Shown piece after piece: positions 1 to 8,060 of a stretch of 56,650 nt of DNA. Origin of the DNA: Secundilactobacillus malefermentans DSM 5705 = KCTC 3548 (lineage in GTDB: Bacteria; Bacillota; Bacilli; Lactobacillales; Lactobacillaceae); the NCBI RefSeq assembly GCF_001436395.1, contig NZ_AZGJ01000007.1, forward strand, positions 1 through 56,650. Reading direction: 5' to 3'. The notes beneath the pieces were generated by a model. That model searched no databases. It was not told the origin of the DNA and was given only the letters and a program-made list of their open reading frames with translations. The position numbers were made by a program, and so were the translations under genes. Numbering within the stretch: position 1 is the first letter of the stretch; each line of letters begins with the position of its first letter.

Positions 1-67
1 TCTAACTTTTTTAGAGCCCATCAGTATGCAGGTTATTACATAAATATAGAATTATGAGGTGGAAATT

Positions 68-1537
68 TTGACGAACAGACCCACAACGGCTGATCAACCC
101 GTCGACCAAAATGGCCGCCCGTATAACCGTCTTGCTTTAGTTTTTACATTATTAGTTGGAACATTCAGCACGTTTATTACGTCAACGATGCTGACAACCG
201 CGTTTCCAACGCTGATGAAATCGTTCAACATATCTGCAACAACCGTTCAATGGTTGACGACTGGATTTATGCTGATGATGGGAATTGTGATTCCAATTAC
301 CGGATTTTTCCTGCAGCGATTTGATACCAAAAGGCTTTATCTTTCGGCCATTGTTATCTTTTTCATCGGGAGTATTCTCTGTTACTTTGCGACAAGTTTT
401 TGGGGAATCTTAGTCGGTCGACTGGTTCAGGCCGCCGGAGTGGGGATTACCGCTCCTGTTTACCAGACAATTATGACATCAATTTTTCCACCTTCCAAAC
501 GAGGCGCTGCAATGGGAACGGCTGGTTTAGTTGTTGGATTAGCGCCAGCCATTGGCCCAACTTTTGCTGGTTGGATTTTAATGCACTATTCATGGCGAAT
601 GCTTTTCTTAGCCATCATGCCCGTTTCATTACTAGTTTTGGTGATGGGTTTCTTCACGCTACGAAAAGTGTTACCAACCAAGAAGGCCCCTGTGGACTGG
701 ATGTCCGTAGTCATGTCAGTAATCGGATTCGGTTCAATGCTTTTCGGCTTTTCATCGGTTGGTGACCATTCATGGACGAGTCCAATCGTGTACGTCACGC
801 TGATTGTCGGTGTGATTGTGGTTGCTCTCTTCATTTTACGTTCACTTAAAATTAAAAATCCGCTGCTTCAATTTAAAGTTTTTGAAAGTTCAGACTACAC
901 GTTATCTGCCATTTTGGTTTCGGTTTCATTTATGGCGATGAACGAATTTACACTCGTTTTGCCACTGTACCTCCAAACAATTCACGGTGAATCGGCTTTT
1001 GCATCTGGACTAACGCTGTTGCCTGGCGCTATCACCATTGGAATTATGAACCCGATTACGGGACGAATTTTTGACCAATTAGGTGCGCGAAACATGGCGA
1101 TTGCGGGGATGTTCCTTTTGACGCTGACAACTGGATCCTTTATTCCGGTTACGCCGACAACCCCAGTATTCTACTTGGTTTGCCTGTACACGGTTCGGAT
1201 GTTCAGTATTTCGATGGTCATGATGCCGGTGACGACGACGGGGATGAATGCTTTGCCATTGAACCTAATTGGTGATGGAACCGTTGTAAACAACACTGCG
1301 CGTCAAATGTTTGCCTCGATGGGAACTGCTATTTTGGTTTCTATCATGGCCAGTGAAACCACGAAACATCTTCCAAGTCAGGGAGTGGCTCATGCAACGC
1401 CAATCTTATTTGGTAAATTATCACTGCATGCAAATGTGGTCGGATTCCGTTGGGCATTTTTCATTGCAACCCTATTTTCTTTGGTTGGATTTGTGCTGAC
1501 GTTCTTCTTGAAGCGCGACTCAAGGAGGTTAGGTTAA
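68..1537 (+). CDS. MFS multidrug exporter, DHA2 (EmrB/QacA) family
   Basis: Predicted proton-coupled efflux pump of the cytoplasmic membrane. About 490 residues and roughly 14 hydrophobic segments, the usual size for DHA2 exporters. The antiporter motif C is visible (GLAPAIGPTFAGW around residues 157-169), and a degenerate motif A follows the second membrane segment (FFLQRFDTKRLYL). I place the start at the TTG at 68, because GAGGTGG (56-62) lies 5 bases upstream; the in-frame GTG at 59 overlaps that ribosome binding site. The next gene begins one base after the stop, so the two form an operon with a shared terminator. The substrate cannot be read from the sequence. Confidence 0.9.
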   Translation: MTNRPTTADQPVDQNGRPYNRLALVFTLLVGTFSTFITSTMLTTAFPTLMKSFNISATTVQWLTTGFMLMMGIVIPITGFFLQRFDTKRLYLSAIVIFFIGSILCYFATSFWGILVGRLVQAAGVGITAPVYQTIMTSIFPPSKRGAAMGTAGLVVGLAPAIGPTFAGWILMHYSWRMLFLAIMPVSLLVLVMGFFTLRKVLPTKKAPVDWMSVVMSVIGFGSMLFGFSSVGDHSWTSPIVYVTLIVGVIVVALFILRSLKIKNPLLQFKVFESSDYTLSAILVSVSFMAMNEFTLVLPLYLQTIHGESAFASGLTLLPGAITIGIMNPITGRIFDQLGARNMAIAGMFLLTLTTGSFIPVTPTTPVFYLVCLYTVRMFSISMVMMPVTTTGMNALPLNLIGDGTVVNNTARQMFASMGTAILVSIMASETTKHLPSQGVAHATPILFGKLSLHANVVGFRWAFFIATLFSLVGFVLTFFLKRDSRRLG

Positions 1538-1538
1538 G

Positions 1539-2036
1539 ATGATTGTTATTTTCTTATTTGCTGGTGCGTTGATTTTTGCCTGGAGCGTCATCTTTCTACA
1601 ACACAGCATTAAAAAGGCGGTTTGGGTGACAGTTGGCTTCATATTGGTGGTTGGTAGCGTTGTGTTGATGACGTTGAATTATAACGGTTACTTTGGGATG
1701 AAACAGATCCAAACCACTGAAACTCGGCCGTTGGCTACTATGGGTAAGAACCGCCAAGTTCTAGCATACAAACGGCTAGGTACTCAAACAGAACGAATCT
1801 ACTTCTACCGGGATAATCCGCTAGATACCAAGGTTAAGAAGACAAGGCCAACTATCAGTACGGTTGTGTTGAAGCGTGGAGCCAAACAAAACGCCGTTAA
1901 GATTACGCGGACCTATCGCGTTTACCGCAACGAAGAACTTCGATTACTCTTTGCAAATGGTGTGCCGAACCATCAACTGACGCACAGCCGTTACACGTTT
2001 AGTGTAAAAAGTAACTCAAAAGTGATTGAAAAATAG
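1539..2036 (+). CDS. Small membrane protein, DUF4811-like, partner of MFS exporter
   Basis: A 165-residue protein with two N-terminal membrane segments (about residues 2-20 and 28-47) followed by a basic, beta-rich soluble part probably facing outward. The layout and its place directly behind a DHA2 exporter match the DUF4811 family that I know from lactobacilli; the family name is from memory and was not searched. It is separated from the exporter by one base, so the pair is translationally linked, and an accessory role in export is inferred. No catalytic motif is visible. Confidence 0.75.
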   Translation: MIVIFLFAGALIFAWSVIFLQHSIKKAVWVTVGFILVVGSVVLMTLNYNGYFGMKQIQTTETRPLATMGKNRQVLAYKRLGTQTERIYFYRDNPLDTKVKKTRPTISTVVLKRGAKQNAVKITRTYRVYRNEELRLLFANGVPNHQLTHSRYTFSVKSNSKVIEK

Positions 2037-2044
2037 CCAAAATA

Positions 2045-2081
2045 AATGCGCATTCCTGAAAAATGAGGAATGCGCATTTTT
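2045..2081 (+). terminator. Intrinsic terminator of the exporter operon
   Basis: Arms ATGCGCATTCCT and AGGAATGCGCAT are perfectly complementary around an 8-base loop and are followed by TTTTTA. It ends the MFS/DUF4811 operon. Confidence 0.9.
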
Positions 2082-2102
2082 ATTGATATAATTGAGATTA
2101 AT

Positions 2103-2131
2103 TTGCGTATTTATATTGTTGACGATATAAT
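2103..2131 (+). promoter_or_regulatory. Promoter of the XRE gene
   Basis: TTGCGT (2103-2108), a 17-base spacer and a perfect TATAAT (2126-2131). Transcription would start near 2138, so the protein must start at the ATG at 2175 and not at the upstream in-frame start codon at 2070. Confidence 0.75.
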
Positions 2132-2174
2132 TTGGGCGAATGAGTTAATTTATTTTAAGACTGGAGGAACCTCA

Positions 2175-2450
2175 ATGAAAAAAACTTATAATGAGCTCCT
2201 AGCTGATCTTCAGGCAAAGGATCCTCAACTAACTGATTTGACGATGGTTAATCGAACTAGGGTGGAGATTGCTAAACAAGTTTATCAACTACGAATTGAT
2301 AAGCAGCTCACGCAAAAGGAATTAGCAAAAATAAGTGGTGTGTCTCAGGCAGCAATTGTGCATATTGAACGGGCTGAGGTTTCTGCAAGTTTTGAAACGA
2401 TTGGCAAATTAACCAGGGCCATGAGCGGGCACATCACGGTGAAAATTTAA
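2175..2450 (+). CDS. XRE-family helix-turn-helix protein (HigA-like)
   Basis: A 91-residue DNA-binding protein. The C-terminal part carries a lambda-repressor-type HTH (about residues 30-85: LRIDKQLTQKELAKISGVSQ then a recognition helix). The size and N-terminal arm resemble HigA-type antitoxins or phage-type regulators, but no RelE/HigB-like toxin lies on either side, so it is an orphan here. Start chosen at ATG 2175 because TGGAGG (2162-2167) stands 7 bases upstream and a clear promoter lies inside the longer reading. It is monocistronic and enclosed by terminators. Confidence 0.85.
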   Translation: MKKTYNELLADLQAKDPQLTDLTMVNRTRVEIAKQVYQLRIDKQLTQKELAKISGVSQAAIVHIERAEVSASFETIGKLTRAMSGHITVKI

Positions 2451-2453
2451 AAT

Positions 2454-2500
2454 GAAAAGAGGTGTGGCCAAACTAATTAGTCTGGTTCACACCTCTTTTA
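2454..2500. terminator. Bidirectional terminator between XRE and permease genes
   Basis: AAAAGAGGTGTG pairs with CACACCTCTTTT across a loop with an additional CCA/TGG pairing. A-tract and T-tract on either side let it serve both convergent genes. Confidence 0.85.
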
Positions 2501-2516
2501 TTTGATTTTTTACCAA

Positions 2517-4121
2517 CTAATCATCCAAATCAACTTCGGTTTCATTCAACTTCTGTGCTTCATCGAAGTATTTACTACGATAGTGCGTGACCGTTCCCCA
2601 ATAGTAGAAAATCAGTGAGAACACAATTACGACCCCGAAATCAAATGGGTAGTGAATCCAATTTTGACCGTTAAATTCAGAACTACCAATATACGACATG
2701 ACGGAGATGAAAATGAGGTAGCCAATTAACCAGGCGCTTCCGCGAAGCTGATGTTTGAAATCCTTCCAGCCCATTTTCCATTCATAATAGAAGTAGAAGG
2801 GAAAGCCCAGCAGGATAACCAAAATCACTTCGATAGTCGTCGGCCACATTGCCCAGTAGGTTGCTAACGATGCCAAAACAAAGGCGAGTGGGGCAAAGAA
2901 GTGGATAGCTTTCAGTGTAACGGGACGCTTAAATTTGGGCGCCATTTTTCGCAGTGACACAACGGTAACTGGTCCGGTCAAGTAGGCGATTAAGGTCGAT
3001 GTCGAAATGACACTCGCCAAGGTGCCCCAAGATCTGAAAACTGAAACCATGACCATGCTGAGAATGGCATTGACTAGAATCGCGACTCGGGGAATTCCGT
3101 ATTTCAAATTAACGTTACCGATAAATTTGGGAATGTGGTTGTTACTTGCCATGGCGTAAAGTGCTCGGCCGGTTGACGCAACGAAGGAAACCCCTGTCCC
3201 AAATGGTGAAACGAAGGCATCCATGTACAGAAGAACCGACAGCCAGTAAATGCCGAGCATGATGGCTAGGTCAGCGAACGGCGAATTAAAGTTAACGCCG
3301 TGCCAACCAACTTTGGCAATCAAAGCGGGGCTAATCGAGGTGATGTAGGTGCTTTGAAGAATGATGTAAATAATGCCACTAATTGTGAGGGATAACGTGA
3401 TTCCGAGCCCAATATTGTGCTTGGGATCGCGGATTTCCCCGCCCATGTTAATCACAGTTTGGAAGGCATCAAATGAGAAAATGATTCCGGAAACGGTTGT
3501 TGCGGCAAAAATAGGCGCCGTTCCATATGGCATGAACGTTTGCAGTGAGTGACCATAATTTTCAGGATGAAATCCAGACAGGGTCATCATGATGATGGTC
3601 AACAGGGGCACCCCAATTTTGAAAATTGAAATGAAGCTGGTGAAGTGGGTCAGCAGTGAAACCGACCAGTAATTTAATAGCGTAAAAATAATAATGAAAA
3701 CGAAAACGAGGAATAGGCCCTCGGTCGTGATGGTTCCGTTTGTGATAAACGCGCGCGTCCAGTGGGCCCATTTCCATGGCCAACTGCTCATGTATTGAAC
3801 GGCGGCAACGGCTTCAATGGGAATCAGTGTGACGAGCGAAACCCAATTTGCCCACGCAGCAATGAATCCCAAGAGCGGTCCGTGCGAGTACTGCGCGTAT
3901 TTGCTCATGGCTCCTGATTGCGGGAACATGGCCCCTAACTCAACGTAATTGTACGCGATGATGCCGATAACGGCGCCACCAAGAATCCAGGAAATGATGG
4001 CAGCGGGACCGGCAATTTTGGAGGCCTCCCAGGAACCGAAAAGCCAGCCGGATCCGATGAGGGAGCCAAGCGCCAGCATGACGGTTTGAAATAAGCTAAT
4101 TTTTTTTGTGTTCGATTTAAT
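2517..4121 (-). CDS. APC-superfamily amino acid permease (apparent ATT start)
   Basis: Integral membrane transporter of about 535 residues with roughly 12 hydrophobic segments and the APC N-terminal signature LGSLIGSGWLFGSW. Substrate unknown. The first ATG (4079) lies inside that first conserved helix and has no ribosome binding site. Upstream in the same frame stands ATT at 4121-4119, nine bases after a perfect AAGGAGG, and the 14 extra codons (IKSNTKKISLFQTV) read like the normal N-terminus of this family. No ATG, GTG or TTG occurs in frame before the upstream stop. A TACAAT box (4160-4155) precedes it. I therefore extend the gene to ATT; the conservative alternative is 2517-4079. Confidence 0.85.
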   Translation of the reverse strand: MKSNTKKISLFQTVMLALGSLIGSGWLFGSWEASKIAGPAAIISWILGGAVIGIIAYNYVELGAMFPQSGAMSKYAQYSHGPLLGFIAAWANWVSLVTLIPIEAVAAVQYMSSWPWKWAHWTRAFITNGTITTEGLFLVFVFIIIFTLLNYWSVSLLTHFTSFISIFKIGVPLLTIIMMTLSGFHPENYGHSLQTFMPYGTAPIFAATTVSGIIFSFDAFQTVINMGGEIRDPKHNIGLGITLSLTISGIIYIILQSTYITSISPALIAKVGWHGVNFNSPFADLAIMLGIYWLSVLLYMDAFVSPFGTGVSFVASTGRALYAMASNNHIPKFIGNVNLKYGIPRVAILVNAILSMVMVSVFRSWGTLASVISTSTLIAYLTGPVTVVSLRKMAPKFKRPVTLKAIHFFAPLAFVLASLATYWAMWPTTIEVILVILLGFPFYFYYEWKMGWKDFKHQLRGSAWLIGYLIFISVMSYIGSSEFNGQNWIHYPFDFGVVIVFSLIFYYWGTVTHYRSKYFDEAQKLNETEVDLDD

Positions 4122-4179
4122 CTGAGGAAGCCTCCTTCGTTGGTTTGCTGACTTATTGTATCACGTTTGCTGGGAAATC

Positions 4180-4315
4180 AAAAAAGGGTGTGAAAAAGGC
4201 GATTTGCTTCCGAGCGTAACCTAGATTAACGGATAATCCCGTACCTGGATTGTTCGTTGATCGTAGTTAGGCTTAGGGAGCAGCCTTTTGGAACCCGACT
4301 AGGCAATAATATTTA
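4180..4315. repeat. Intergenic repeat, first copy of a tandem pair (family R1)
   Basis: About 136 bases, repeated at 4328-4462. Shared blocks include CCTAGATTAACG, GTTGATCGTAG and CAGCCTTTTGGAACCCGAC. It carries internal complementary arms (AACGGATAATCC with GGATTGTTCGTT). No gene is seen in this 400-base gap between the permease and the UspA gene. The second copy and other elements in the window point to a dispersed family. Confidence 0.8.
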
Positions 4316-4327
4316 TAAAAATGAAAA

Positions 4328-4462
4328 ATAAAGAGGGTGAGACAAAAGGCGGTTTGCTTTTGAGCATAGCCTAGATTAACGAATAATCCTGCACTTGGGA
4401 TTGTTTGTTGATCGTAGCTAGGCGGAAAAGCAGCCTTTTGGAACCCGACTAAGCAAGAATAT
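4328..4462. repeat. Intergenic repeat, second copy of a tandem pair (family R1)
   Basis: Same element as at 4180-4315 with scattered substitutions and small indels. The paired arms are kept (AACGAATAATCC with GGATTGTTTGTT; CCTAG with CTAGG). It begins with a GAGGGTGAGACAAAAGG stretch similar to the terminator-like GGGTTGGGACAAAA that follows at 4478. Confidence 0.8.
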
Positions 4463-4473
4463 TCGGAAATAGT

Positions 4474-4520
4474 AAAGGGGTTGGGACAAAACAAATGTTT
4501 TGTCCCAACCTCTTTGCTTT
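4474..4520. terminator. Terminator of the UspA gene
   Basis: GGTTGGGACAAAAC and GTTTTGTCCCAACC form a perfect 14-bp stem with a 4-base loop, just past the UspA stop codon. The T-tracts are short on both sides. Confidence 0.75.
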
Positions 4521-4523
4521 TAC

Positions 4524-5003
4524 CTAATTTTTAGTCGACTTCAACAGCTTATTATTGCTGTCCGTCCGCACGATTAGTACGTCCATTTTGGCGTTTCGGT
4601 TCACAAACGAGGTCACTGATCCAACCACAATTCGATTGACCGCATTCATCCCGGTTGCCCCCATGACGATGAGGTCGACGGGATGGTCCTTCTCGAAATC
4701 AAAACTGATGACGGATTTAGGATTCCCAAATCGGACGTGAATATTGGTATCTGTAAAGTCATATTTGTCCTTTAATTGGTCAGCAAGAGTCTGGAGATAC
4801 CCCTTGTTATCGTTCACGAGTTTTTCGAGGAGACTGCCCTCGGTGACGTTTCCAAATGACCCATATTGGTTAACGTCGATGACACTTAAGAGCTCGATTG
4901 ACGCATTGTTACGTTTGGCGATTGCCATTGCTTTGAGCAAGGCGTGTTCTGCTTGATTGGACCCATCAACTGGGACCAAAAGATGTTCGTAGTGTTGTAG
5001 CAT
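4524..5003 (-). CDS. Universal stress protein, UspA family
   Basis: A 159-residue cytoplasmic nucleotide-binding protein. It begins with the Usp beta strand (YEHLLVPVDGSNQAEHAL) and ends with the ATP-binding motif G-x2-G-x9-G-S/T (GATGMNAVNRIVVGSVTS) before the last strand (MDVLIVRT), so it belongs to the ATP-binding subclass. AAGGAAGG lies upstream of the ATG. The PEBP-like gene is 24 bases upstream on the same strand, and the two are probably cotranscribed. Its role in stress survival is inferred from the family. Confidence 0.92.
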   Translation of the reverse strand: MLQHYEHLLVPVDGSNQAEHALLKAMAIAKRNNASIELLSVIDVNQYGSFGNVTEGSLLEKLVNDNKGYLQTLADQLKDKYDFTDTNIHVRFGNPKSVISFDFEKDHPVDLIVMGATGMNAVNRIVVGSVTSFVNRNAKMDVLIVRTDSNNKLLKSTKN

Positions 5004-5027
5004 AAGTTGTTGGAGTCCTTCCTTTTT

Positions 5028-5537
5028 CTAAGCGCGCCCGATGAGGGTTTGACTCGTTTGAGCTAAAACGTGCCCATCCATGGCGTCCCATAAGTCGTTA
5101 AGCCAAAAGCCGTCCTTTAATGGAAGCTTTTCGTCGATTGCATACACGGTGACGGTGTAGCGGTGATCCTTATCTGGTGGGAAAGGTCCCGTATAGTGCT
5201 GAAAAATGGCGGGATTTGTTTGCCCGACTAATTTGCCGGCGGTGGAATTTTTTCCAAACGTCATTTGGACTTCGCCACTCTGACTGGCATTTTCGGGAAT
5301 CTGCGTTAAATTTCCGGGAAGGTTAGCGGCCACCCAATGAATCCAGGTAAAACCACCAACTGGAATGGCGTCGTGATCAATCATGGTGACGGCAAACGTT
5401 TTGACGCCGGTAGGAACTTCGGTGATGTCGATTGGAAATGACGTAACCGGTTGCCCATTTAGTAAATCTTCCTCGGTTGCATATTTTGAATATTTATTAG
5501 CTAACACACCGTTATCGGTTGGAATACTAATTTTCAT
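5028..5537 (-). CDS. YbhB/YbcL family Raf-kinase-inhibitor-like protein (PEBP)
   Basis: A 169-residue cytoplasmic protein of the phosphatidylethanolamine-binding family. Visible family landmarks are IDHDAIPVGGFTWIHWVAANLPGN in the anion-pocket region and a C-terminal YTVTVYAIDEKLPLKDG. Start set at the ATG at 5537, because AAGGAGG stands 8 bases upstream; a start 18 bases earlier would sit in the ribosome binding site. It is the first gene of a probable two-gene unit with uspA. The function in bacteria is not established. Confidence 0.9.
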   Translation of the reverse strand: MKISIPTDNGVLANKYSKYATEEDLLNGQPVTSFPIDITEVPTGVKTFAVTMIDHDAIPVGGFTWIHWVAANLPGNLTQIPENASQSGEVQMTFGKNSTAGKLVGQTNPAIFQHYTGPFPPDKDHRYTVTVYAIDEKLPLKDGFWLNDLWDAMDGHVLAQTSQTLIGRA

Positions 5538-5697
5538 GGTGGGAACCTCCTTCAAACTTATTAATAGATTAGTCTAATTATACCGCAAACCCGTAATTCT
5601 AGTTTGGTATGTGACGAATCTCATAATTTTCACATTGATTTTTCATGCAGTGAACATGTATGCTATAGGGTAAGTAACGGAAAGCTGAGGTGTCAAA

Positions 5698-6852
5698 ATG
5701 GACCAGCAAGAAAAAATTAAATTATTGCAACGAATTGTCCAAATGGAGACGGTTAACGATCATGAAAGTCTCGTGGCGGACTATTTGGCAACCCTATTTC
5801 AACCTTATCCAAACGTCGAGATGACGCGTGTCCGCTATAAGTCAGGCAGAGATAACCTAGTCGTGACAATTGGAACGGATCATCATCGACAATTAGGATT
5901 TGCTGGTCATATGGATGTGGTCGCGACGGGGGATCCACAAAAGTGGGATCATGCACCGTTTAGCGGCGACATCACTGATGACTTTAAAATGGTTGGTCGG
6001 GGCGCCTCAGATATGAAAGCCGGGTTAGCCGCAATGGTTATCGCAGCGTTGGAGCTGTTGGATCAAGGCGAACCACAACACGGCCAAATTAAGCTCATTT
6101 GCACGATAGCCGAGGAATCGACAATGGTCGGCAGTGAGCAGCTGACAAAAGAGGGCTACTTAGATGATCTCGATGCGCTCGTAATTTGTGAAGGCAGCGG
6201 GCTGGACATTAGCTATACCCACAATGGCGACATTGATTATCGCGTAACGAGTCATGGCAAAGCGGCTCATTCCGCTTCACCAGAAATGGGCGTCAACGCC
6301 ATTGAAAATCTGATGACGTTCTGGCACACTGCCAAAGCTGAGCTTGCTAAATTTGACGAAACGGATGCCGTCCTAGGAAACTTGCTGCACAACGTGACCG
6401 TCATAAAGGGTGGCGAGCAAATTAACAGCATTCCTGCCGAAGCAGACTTGGAAGCGAATATTCGGCTGATTCCGCAAACGCCGGCTAAGGTCGTGAAACA
6501 ACGGCTGGAGGCGGTTATTGCAACCTTAAATCAGCAACCAGGATTCGAGCTGGACTTGGAATACTTGCTGGTTGGGGATGCGCTGCCTGGTGATCAGAAT
6601 GGCGATTTCGTCCAATTTGTCAAACGAGAGACGGAAGCGGAAGTTGGCCATGAAGTGACCCTGTCTGGGGACAAGGGAACGACTGATGGCTCTAAATTTA
6701 TTGACAGCAAGGGTGATTTTCCCATGGTCATTGTGGGTCCCGGTAGTAATACCGCTCACCAAGTTAATGAGTACGTGGACTTAAATCAGTATTTAAAGGC
6801 GATTGAACTCTATAAAAATATTTCACTTAAATTTTTGGAGGGTGACAACTAA
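5698..6852 (+). CDS. M20 family ArgE/DapE-type deacylase, first tandem copy
   Basis: Zinc-dependent cytoplasmic amidohydrolase, 384 residues. Metal and catalytic residues are in place: H-x-D in GHMDVVATGD, Asp in GRGASDMKAG, the general-base Glu pair in AEES, and the late His in GSNTAHQVNEYV. The dimerisation lid contains AHSASPEMGVNA. Members of this family remove N-acyl groups in arginine or lysine biosynthesis, or act as dipeptidases; the substrate is not certain. A TATGCT box at 5659-5664 and GAGGTG before the ATG support the start. Its stop overlaps the next start by one base. Confidence 0.9.
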   Translation: MDQQEKIKLLQRIVQMETVNDHESLVADYLATLFQPYPNVEMTRVRYKSGRDNLVVTIGTDHHRQLGFAGHMDVVATGDPQKWDHAPFSGDITDDFKMVGRGASDMKAGLAAMVIAALELLDQGEPQHGQIKLICTIAEESTMVGSEQLTKEGYLDDLDALVICEGSGLDISYTHNGDIDYRVTSHGKAAHSASPEMGVNAIENLMTFWHTAKAELAKFDETDAVLGNLLHNVTVIKGGEQINSIPAEADLEANIRLIPQTPAKVVKQRLEAVIATLNQQPGFELDLEYLLVGDALPGDQNGDFVQFVKRETEAEVGHEVTLSGDKGTTDGSKFIDSKGDFPMVIVGPGSNTAHQVNEYVDLNQYLKAIELYKNISLKFLEGDN

Positions 6853-7997
6853 TGGAGAAACAAGAAAAAATTGACATTTTAAAGCATATTATTCAAATCA
6901 AGTCAGTTAACGATAATGAAACCGAAGTAGCAGACTACATTGCCTCGCTTTTTGAAAAATATCCGAATGCCAAAGTGGAAAAGGTAAATTATGCGCCCAA
7001 CCGGGATAATTTGGCGGTCACAATTGGCAATCCTAAGGGTCAGCGTCTCGGTTTTTCGGGCCACATGGACGTTGTCGATCCAGGTGATTTGTCCAAATGG
7101 ACGCACGACCCGTTTGGCGGCGAAGTGGCGGATGGCAAGATTTTTGGTCGTGGCGCCTCCGACATGAAGACGGGCTTGACCGCCCAAGTCATCGCGATGC
7201 TCGAATTCCTGGAAGATGGCGTTGAGCTGCCGGGTGAAATCCGACTACTAGCAACGGTTGGTGAGGAAACGGGCGAGTACGGGGCCGCCACGCTAACTGA
7301 TGAAGGTTATGCCGATAATTTGGCGGGGTTGGTCATTTCGGAACCCAGCGGCTTAGACCAAATTACGTATACGGCGCGTGGCGTCATTGATTATCGAATT
7401 GAGTCCACCGGAAAGGCGGCGCACAGTGCCCGTCCACAAAATGGCATCAATGCGATTGATAATTTAATGGTGTACTACAATGAAATTCAAAAAGTGATGG
7501 CACCTTTTGACAAAGTGAATCCAATTTTGGGCGGCGTTTTACACAACGTCGATTTAATTGAAGGCGGCGAGCAAATTAACAGCATTCCCGCCAAAGCATG
7601 GTTGATGGCAAACATGCGAACGATTCCAGAATACCCGAACCAAGTCTTTTATGACGCCATTGAAAAGCTGGTCGCCGAGCTAAATGAGAGTCCTGGATTC
7701 GATTTGAAACTATCATACAGTTTTCCTGAAGAAGCAATTCCTGGTCAACCGGACGCACCATTGGTAAAATTAGCACAGAAGGTCTCTAAGGAAACATTTG
7801 GTAAGGAGGCTCAACCAGTTGGCTCTGGTGGTGCAAATGATGGTGCGGAGTTCTTACGTGCAAAGGGGGACTTTACGAGCATCGTGTACGGTCCTGGATC
7901 GGAAACATCCCACATGCCAGATGAGTACGTTGAGCTTGCAGACTTTTTGAAGAGCATTGATTTCTATAAGAAGCTTGCGCTCGAATTTTTAGCGTAA
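6852..7997 (+). CDS. M20 family ArgE/DapE-type deacylase, second tandem copy
   Basis: Paralogue of the preceding gene, 381 residues and collinear with it throughout (KQEKIDIL, RDNLAVTIG, GHMDVV, GRGASDMK, GGEQINSIPA are nearly shared). All metal ligands are kept: H-x-D in GHMDVVDPGD, Glu pair in GEETGEYG, late His in GSETSHMPDEYVEL. Translation is coupled to the first copy through TAATG. The two enzymes may form a heteromer or have split substrate ranges; this is inference. Confidence 0.9.
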   Translation: MEKQEKIDILKHIIQIKSVNDNETEVADYIASLFEKYPNAKVEKVNYAPNRDNLAVTIGNPKGQRLGFSGHMDVVDPGDLSKWTHDPFGGEVADGKIFGRGASDMKTGLTAQVIAMLEFLEDGVELPGEIRLLATVGEETGEYGAATLTDEGYADNLAGLVISEPSGLDQITYTARGVIDYRIESTGKAAHSARPQNGINAIDNLMVYYNEIQKVMAPFDKVNPILGGVLHNVDLIEGGEQINSIPAKAWLMANMRTIPEYPNQVFYDAIEKLVAELNESPGFDLKLSYSFPEEAIPGQPDAPLVKLAQKVSKETFGKEAQPVGSGGANDGAEFLRAKGDFTSIVYGPGSETSHMPDEYVELADFLKSIDFYKKLALEFLA

Positions 7998-8060
7998 CAG
8001 AACGCGGTGCGGCGGAGGGTCAATTGTGACTTCCAAAGTCCGAGACGAAGGGATGATTTG

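Noticed and set aside
2070-2174. N-terminal extension of the XRE protein
   Set aside because: A consensus promoter and the GGAGG site lie inside it, so translation starts at 2175.
4273-4494. 73-residue minus-strand ORF in the gap before uspA
   Set aside because: It lies wholly in the R1 repeats; its repeated peptide (CLVGFQKAA) only mirrors the DNA repeat.
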